Below, in pieces: positions 59,576 through 64,000 of a DNA stretch of 64,000 bases. The DNA comes from Sphingobacteriales bacterium (GTDB taxonomy: Bacteria > Bacteroidota > Bacteroidia > Chitinophagales > CAIOSU01). Both the position numbers and the translations under genes were made by a program. The number at the start of each line of letters is the position of its first letter. Position 1 is the stretch's first letter. The DNA lies in contig JAIXOI010000027.1 in NCBI GenBank assembly GCA_027486795.1, forward strand, positions 93,493-157,492, read 5' to 3'. The notes under the pieces were generated by a model. The model saw nothing but the letters and a program-made list of their open reading frames with translations, made no database searches and was not told the origin of the DNA.

Positions 59576-62383
59576 ATGTTGCCACGTATTTACTTACTTT
59601 TTGCAATGCTCCTATCGTGCTTTTATGCCCAAGCCCAAACGGGCAGGCTAACGGGCATAGTAACTGATGGGCGCAATGGCGAGAAGTTACCATTTGCCAG
59701 TATATATATACCCAACACTAGCTTTGGCACTACTACCGATTTTGACGGCGCATATAGTCTGGAACTGCCAGCGGGTAAGCACAGCATAGTAATAGCCATT
59801 ATTGGCTATGTGAGTGATACCCAAAATGTTAATATTGTCGCAAATAATTTTACCTCCCTTAATATCAGTCTAGCCAGCGATGCCAAGCTATTGGGAACTG
59901 TAGATGTTGGAGGTAGCCGCATAACCAACACCGAAACTGCGGTAATAATAGAAACAAGAAAGAGCGATGCAATTGTAAATGCTATATCTGCCTCCCAAAT
60001 ATCGAAAACTCAGGACCGAAACGCTACTGATGTTCTAAAGCGAGTGCCTGGTGTAACTATTGTAGGCAGCAATTTTGTTATGATTAGGGGCTTGAGCGAA
60101 CGTTACAACAATGTATTGCTAAACGGGGTACTTACCCCAAGTGCCGAGGTTGATAAAAAAGCATTTTCGTTTGATGCCATACCTAGTAGTGCCTTGGATA
60201 GGGTAGTTATACATAAAACAGCTACAGCAGATTTGCCAGGCGAGTTTGCCGGTGGCATTGTAAAGGTTTATACTCGTAACATGGCCGATAGCAACCGAAT
60301 TGATATTGGGCTGGCTATGTCGTACCGCTCAGGCAGCACCTTTAATACTTACTATCATGGCGGCAACTATGCAGGCGATGTGTTTGGCTTGGGTGCTGGC
60401 AAACGGGACTTGCCCAATAATTTCCCTGCTAGCTTAAATACGATAAACGATGCAGCGTATTTGAGCACATTAGGCAAGAACTTTGCAAACAACTGGGCGC
60501 CCAATCAATCTACCGCCATACCCGATATACGCTTCAATTTCCAGATTTTGCGAAACTTCCTGATTGGTAAAGTGCGCACAAGCAACATAACGGCAATTAA
60601 TTATTCTAACAGTTACCGTTCTTACCGAGCAACCAATTTCAGCTACAACCAATTTGACGAAGAACTTCAGGAAAGTGATAAAATATACGATTACCGCGAC
60701 GAAAACTACATTAATACCGTACGAAGCAGCCTGATGCACAACTGGTCGTTTCAGTTAAAAAAAGGCCACCGGCTTGAGTTCCGCAATTTCTTGAACCAAC
60801 TGGGCACTAACCAAGCAGTACTGCGCACAGGTGTTAATATTGAAGAAAATAGTAACGTACGCGACTTTTCTTATCAGTATTATAGCCGCACTATATTCAA
60901 TAGCCAGTTGGCGGGCACCCACGATTTGACCAATGGCATATCAAAAATTAATTGGACAGGTGGGTTTTCAAAGGTAATAGGCAAACAACCCGATTTTAGA
61001 AGAGTAAGAACCCGCCAAAGCATAGGCAGTACTAGCGATGTACCCTACACGGTTATCATCTCGCCGGTAGCCTCTACTCTTGATGCTGGTAGGTTTTTCT
61101 CAAACCTTAATGAAACATTGGGCATGATTAGTGCCGATTTTGAACATGATTTTAGCCTAAAAAAGAAAGAAAAACCACTGGGTACTTTAAAAGCCGGCGT
61201 GTATTATGAATACAAACAGCGCACCTTTTCTGCTAGGTGGATGTCATATAAAAAAACGAGAACCTCAGCATTCGACCAAGATTTATTGGTACTTCCGTTG
61301 CAGGATGTTTTTGCTGCTGAAAACATAAACAGCACCAATGGCTTTGCACTAAGCGAAGGAACCAACCCAAGCGACAGATACGATGCAACCAACCAGTTGA
61401 TAGCGGGCTACGTGAGTTTCAAATTCGTGATATCTCCGAAATTGACCATTTTGCCAGGACTGCGCACCGAGTACAATGTGCAAGAACTTACCAGCCGCAC
61501 ATTTGCCGATAGACCTATATTGGTTTACAACCCAATAGCAAGCTTATTACCCTCGCTAAATGTTGCTTACAACCTAAACGAAAAGCAGCAGTTGAGGTTA
61601 GCCTACTACCGTACCATAAACCGTCCGGAGTTTAGAGAGTTAGCACCGTTTTCGTTCTACGATTTCCAGTTTAACATGAACGTATACGGCAACGAGGATT
61701 TGAAAACACCCGATATTCATAATGTCGACCTAAGGTGGGAATACTACCCTAGCAACGGCGAAATGATAAGTGCGGCGTTGTTTTACAAGCACTTTATAAA
61801 CCCCATTGAAATGTTTTTTGTGCCGGGGGGCGGCTCGGGCGGCACCAAAGATTTCACTTTCGGCAATGCCGATTTTAGCCGCAACTTGGGCATAGAGCTA
61901 GAGGCCCGGAAAACCTTTAACCTTGGCGCAAACAGCAAAGCGGGCAATATAACCGTGGTGGCCAACGCAGCATATATTTACAGCACTGTAGCGCTGGGTG
62001 CCCAAGCTGTGGGGCAAGAGCAAAATAGACCCATGATGGGCCAATCGCCTTTTATTATAAACCTTGGCGTATTTTACGAACTGCCCGAAAAACAGCTGCA
62101 GCTTAACGTGTTGTACAATGTAATTGGTAAGCGCCTATTTGCAGTGGGTACTGCCATAAACCCTGATATTTACGAAATGCCCCGAAACGTTTTAGACCTA
62201 ACCGTGAGCAAAGGCTTCGGCAAGCACTGGCAAATAAAAGGAGGCATACAAGATATGCTAAACAGTAAAATGCAATTGATACAAGACTCTAACAGTGATG
62301 CAAAAATTACGGGAGTTGATGAGGATATCATGAGTTACCGAGAAGGCGTGTATATAACCGCTGGATTCATTTATAAATTTTAA
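59576..62383 (+). CDS. TonB-dependent receptor with CarboxypepD-like N-domain
   Basis: This encodes 935 residues from the ATG at 59576, which begins a signal peptide ending CFYAQAQ. Residues about 25-105 are a carboxypeptidase-regulatory-like domain (GRLTGIVTDGRNGEKLPFA, FGTTTDFDGAYSLELPAG). The plug follows with ATDVLKRVPGVTIVGSNFVM and IRGLSERYNNVLLNG. The 22-strand barrel ends in an aromatic residue (TAGFIYKF). It imports a bulky substrate using proton-motive force via TonB. Its neighbour 11 bases downstream encodes a surface lipoprotein, and PhoX lies on the other side, so organophosphate uptake is a reasonable inference. Confidence 0.93.
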   Translation: MLPRIYLLFAMLLSCFYAQAQTGRLTGIVTDGRNGEKLPFASIYIPNTSFGTTTDFDGAYSLELPAGKHSIVIAIIGYVSDTQNVNIVANNFTSLNISLASDAKLLGTVDVGGSRITNTETAVIIETRKSDAIVNAISASQISKTQDRNATDVLKRVPGVTIVGSNFVMIRGLSERYNNVLLNGVLTPSAEVDKKAFSFDAIPSSALDRVVIHKTATADLPGEFAGGIVKVYTRNMADSNRIDIGLAMSYRSGSTFNTYYHGGNYAGDVFGLGAGKRDLPNNFPASLNTINDAAYLSTLGKNFANNWAPNQSTAIPDIRFNFQILRNFLIGKVRTSNITAINYSNSYRSYRATNFSYNQFDEELQESDKIYDYRDENYINTVRSSLMHNWSFQLKKGHRLEFRNFLNQLGTNQAVLRTGVNIEENSNVRDFSYQYYSRTIFNSQLAGTHDLTNGISKINWTGGFSKVIGKQPDFRRVRTRQSIGSTSDVPYTVIISPVASTLDAGRFFSNLNETLGMISADFEHDFSLKKKEKPLGTLKAGVYYEYKQRTFSARWMSYKKTRTSAFDQDLLVLPLQDVFAAENINSTNGFALSEGTNPSDRYDATNQLIAGYVSFKFVISPKLTILPGLRTEYNVQELTSRTFADRPILVYNPIASLLPSLNVAYNLNEKQQLRLAYYRTINRPEFRELAPFSFYDFQFNMNVYGNEDLKTPDIHNVDLRWEYYPSNGEMISAALFYKHFINPIEMFFVPGGGSGGTKDFTFGNADFSRNLGIELEARKTFNLGANSKAGNITVVANAAYIYSTVALGAQAVGQEQNRPMMGQSPFIINLGVFYELPEKQLQLNVLYNVIGKRLFAVGTAINPDIYEMPRNVLDLTVSKGFGKHWQIKGGIQDMLNSKMQLIQDSNSDAKITGVDEDIMSYREGVYITAGFIYKF

Positions 62384-62394
62384 GAAACACCACA

Positions 62395-63822
62395 ATGAAA
62401 AAAACACAGTTATTTTTTTGGAGTATTTTGGCCGTGACTACCTTATTTATATCGGCATGTAGCAAAGAGGGATGTACTGATCCTAATGCCCTTAACTACG
62501 ACCCAGATGCTAAAAGCAGCAGCGGCGATTGTGAATACGCGGATAACAAACAATCATTTACTCTTTCTAGAAGCGGCAACACGGTAACAGTAGAGGGTAT
62601 TACAGAGGCCGATTTCCGTTTTTATGAAGATAGTGTATACCTATTAAAAGGGTTTGTATACGTGCGCTCGGGTGCAGTGCTTACCATTGAGCCAGGCACG
62701 GTAATAAAGGGCGATAAAAACACTAAAGGATCCTTAATAATTGAGCGCAATTCAAAAATTATTGCCGAAGGCACCGCAACTAAACCGATTGTGTTTACCT
62801 CTAGCCAAGCACCTGGCGACCGTGATTATGGCGATTGGGGCGGTTTGATTGTGTGCGGCAACGCACCTACCAACTTGCCAGGCAACGAAGGCATAGTAGA
62901 AGGTGGTACTGATGCCAAATTTGGAGGCAACAATGCTAGCGACAATTCAGGTATTATCAAATATGTTCGAATTGAGTTTGCAGGTATTCCGTTTCAGCCA
63001 AACCAAGAGATCAACGGCCTAACCCTTGCCGCTGTTGGTAGCGAAACCGTAATAGAGTACGTTCAAGTTTCTTACTCTGGCGACGATTCGTATGAATGGT
63101 TTGGTGGTAATGTAAATGCGAGCCATTTGATAGCTTTCAGAGGATGGGACGACGATTTTGACACCGACAATGGATACTCAGGCAACTTGCAGTTTTTGGT
63201 GTCCCTACGCGACCCAAATATCGCCGATGCTTCGGCATCGAATGGTTTTGAAAGCGATAACGACCCAGCCGGCAGCAGCGCAACCCCTTTTACCAGCCCC
63301 GTGTTTAGCAATGTGAGTTTGTATGGTCCCAACTTTACTGGGTCTACCTCTATTAGTACCCAATTCCGCACTGGTTTGCATTTGCGCAGGTTATCTAATC
63401 TTAAACTGTACAACTCAGTAGTAACTGGTTTTCCTGAAGGATTGTATGTAGCCAAAAACACAGAAGGTAACCTAGATAATGGCAGCGTTCAAATAGAAAA
63501 TACCATTATTGCCGGGTGCACCGAAAACTTTGCCATTGACTTGTCAAGCTCATATGACCTTGCTGCTTGGTTTAACAATGGCAGCAGAAACAACAGTGTG
63601 CTGGCCAACAATAGCGATGTGCAGCTTACCGATGCTTTTAACTTAACCAATCCCAACTTCCAACCGCTGACTGGTTCGCCGCTATTAAGTGGAGCATCTT
63701 TTAGCAATAGCAACTTATCCAATAGCTTTTTTCAGCAAGTAACTTATAGAGGTGCTTTTGATGGTACCACCGATTGGACCCAAGGTTGGGCCAACTGGGA
63801 TCCACAAAACACCGTTTATTAA
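62395..63822 (+). CDS. Beta-helix-like surface lipoprotein paired with the TonB receptor
   Basis: This encodes 475 residues with a lipoprotein signal ending FISACSKEG. Next comes a CTDPNALNYDPDAKSSSGDC segment, a cysteine-bounded motif repeated in many marine Bacteroidota proteins. The rest has right-handed beta-helix-like turns (GAVLTIEPGTVIKGDKNTKG, IIAEGTATKPIVFTSSQAPG, KYVRIEFAG, GDDSYEWFGGNVNASHLIAF). It lacks a T9SS sorting domain. Its position 11 bases after the TonB receptor gene suggests a partner that captures or presents the substrate. Its ligand is unknown. Confidence 0.85.
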   Translation: MKKTQLFFWSILAVTTLFISACSKEGCTDPNALNYDPDAKSSSGDCEYADNKQSFTLSRSGNTVTVEGITEADFRFYEDSVYLLKGFVYVRSGAVLTIEPGTVIKGDKNTKGSLIIERNSKIIAEGTATKPIVFTSSQAPGDRDYGDWGGLIVCGNAPTNLPGNEGIVEGGTDAKFGGNNASDNSGIIKYVRIEFAGIPFQPNQEINGLTLAAVGSETVIEYVQVSYSGDDSYEWFGGNVNASHLIAFRGWDDDFDTDNGYSGNLQFLVSLRDPNIADASASNGFESDNDPAGSSATPFTSPVFSNVSLYGPNFTGSTSISTQFRTGLHLRRLSNLKLYNSVVTGFPEGLYVAKNTEGNLDNGSVQIENTIIAGCTENFAIDLSSSYDLAAWFNNGSRNNSVLANNSDVQLTDAFNLTNPNFQPLTGSPLLSGASFSNSNLSNSFFQQVTYRGAFDGTTDWTQGWANWDPQNTVY

Positions 63823-63850
63823 ATTACGATACCTGTATCACGATAATGCC

Positions 63851-63890
63851 AAAAATCCCTGGTCCTTCGGTCTGGGGATTTTTTGTTTTA
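63851..63890 (+). terminator. Rho-independent terminator of the receptor-lipoprotein operon
   Basis: AAAAATCCC (63851-63859) pairs with GGGGATTTTTT (63874-63884) around a loop with a small inner pairing, followed by GTTTT. It lies 28 bases after the lipoprotein stop codon. Confidence 0.88.
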
Positions 63891-63967
63891 GCCAATTAGA
63901 TTTTTTACCCTACCTACTAATTTTAACACCCTCCCTTCATTATATCTAGCCATGAGCTTAAAATAAT

Positions 63968-63975
63968 TAACTTTG
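63968..63975 (+). promoter_or_regulatory. -7 box at the window end, for a gene outside
   Basis: TAACTTTG is an exact TAnnTTTG match. An ATG pair begins at 63985, ten bases further on, so the start of another gene may lie in the last 16 bases; too little sequence remains to say more. Confidence 0.4.
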
Positions 63976-64000
63976 CCGTCCCTAATGATGACGTTGCGCA

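Overview
The window comes from a member of the Bacteroidota. The evidence is: seven proteins ending in a type A sorting domain of the type IX secretion system (T9SS), a PorP/SprF-like protein and a gliding-motility type (CHU_C-like) C-terminus, many SCK/SCS-type lipoproteins, TAnnTTTG-type -7 promoter boxes, and almost no Shine-Dalgarno sequences. No rRNA, CRISPR array, prophage or recognisable transposase was seen. The genus cannot be fixed from sequence alone; an aerobic, surface-active, phosphate-scavenging lifestyle is inferred.

Layout. 1-2.3 kb: the end of a DUF3298-like gene, two lipoproteins and an SRPBCC/AHSA1 protein. 2.3-6.4 kb: a four-gene efflux operon (ATPase, lipoprotein adaptor, DevC/MacB-like permease, TolC) on the minus strand. 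7.4-9.6 kb: methylmalonyl-CoA mutase. 9.6-11.4 kb: a repeat-rich island with a ParE-type toxin-antitoxin pair between direct copies of a dispersed repeat, and a lipoprotein gene between 50-nt inverted repeats. 11.4-16.2 kb: a PhoD-like phosphatase, an aldo/keto reductase and an O-antigen-ligase-like protein. 16.3-19.1 kb: an ECF sigma factor, its anti-sigma partner, a PorP-like protein and a lipoprotein with a CHU_C-like end. 19.1-22.2 kb: an alkaline-ceramidase-like membrane protein, a DUF3817 protein and a helical-repeat protein. 22.3-30.4 kb: one gene for a roughly 2,675-residue modular adhesin. 30.5-40.2 kb: tRNA-Arg, a secreted esterase, metG, three tandem paralogous T9SS cargo genes, an AlkB-like dioxygenase and a TPR membrane protein. 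40.4-56.7 kb: a membrane-linked thioredoxin-fold protein, then the information-processing block rpsU-xerC-hpf-tRNA(Thr,Tyr,Gly,Thr)-tuf-tRNA-Trp-secE-nusG-rplK-rplA-rplJ-rplL-rpoB-rpoC-DUF3467. 56.8-64 kb: a metzincin-like lipoprotein, a PhoX-like phosphatase, and a divergent TonB-dependent receptor/lipoprotein pair.

How the genes fit together. The ribosomal/RNA polymerase block is a housekeeping superoperon whose tRNA-tuf-secE-nusG-rpl-rpo order resembles that of E. coli. Much of the rest serves the cell surface: the T9SS cargos (PhoD, adhesin, esterase, three paralogs, PhoX) would be exported and anchored or released, and the sigma/anti-sigma/PorP/CHU_C cluster looks like a self-regulated T9SS accessory module. 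PhoX beside a TonB receptor and a beta-helix lipoprotein suggests phosphate or organophosphate capture.

The most unusual signals are non-coding: several families of dispersed repeats, one of which lies in frame inside metG, and a class of degenerate short-word repeats that sits directly after stop codons. None of the T9SS-related modules can be shown to be new without database searches.
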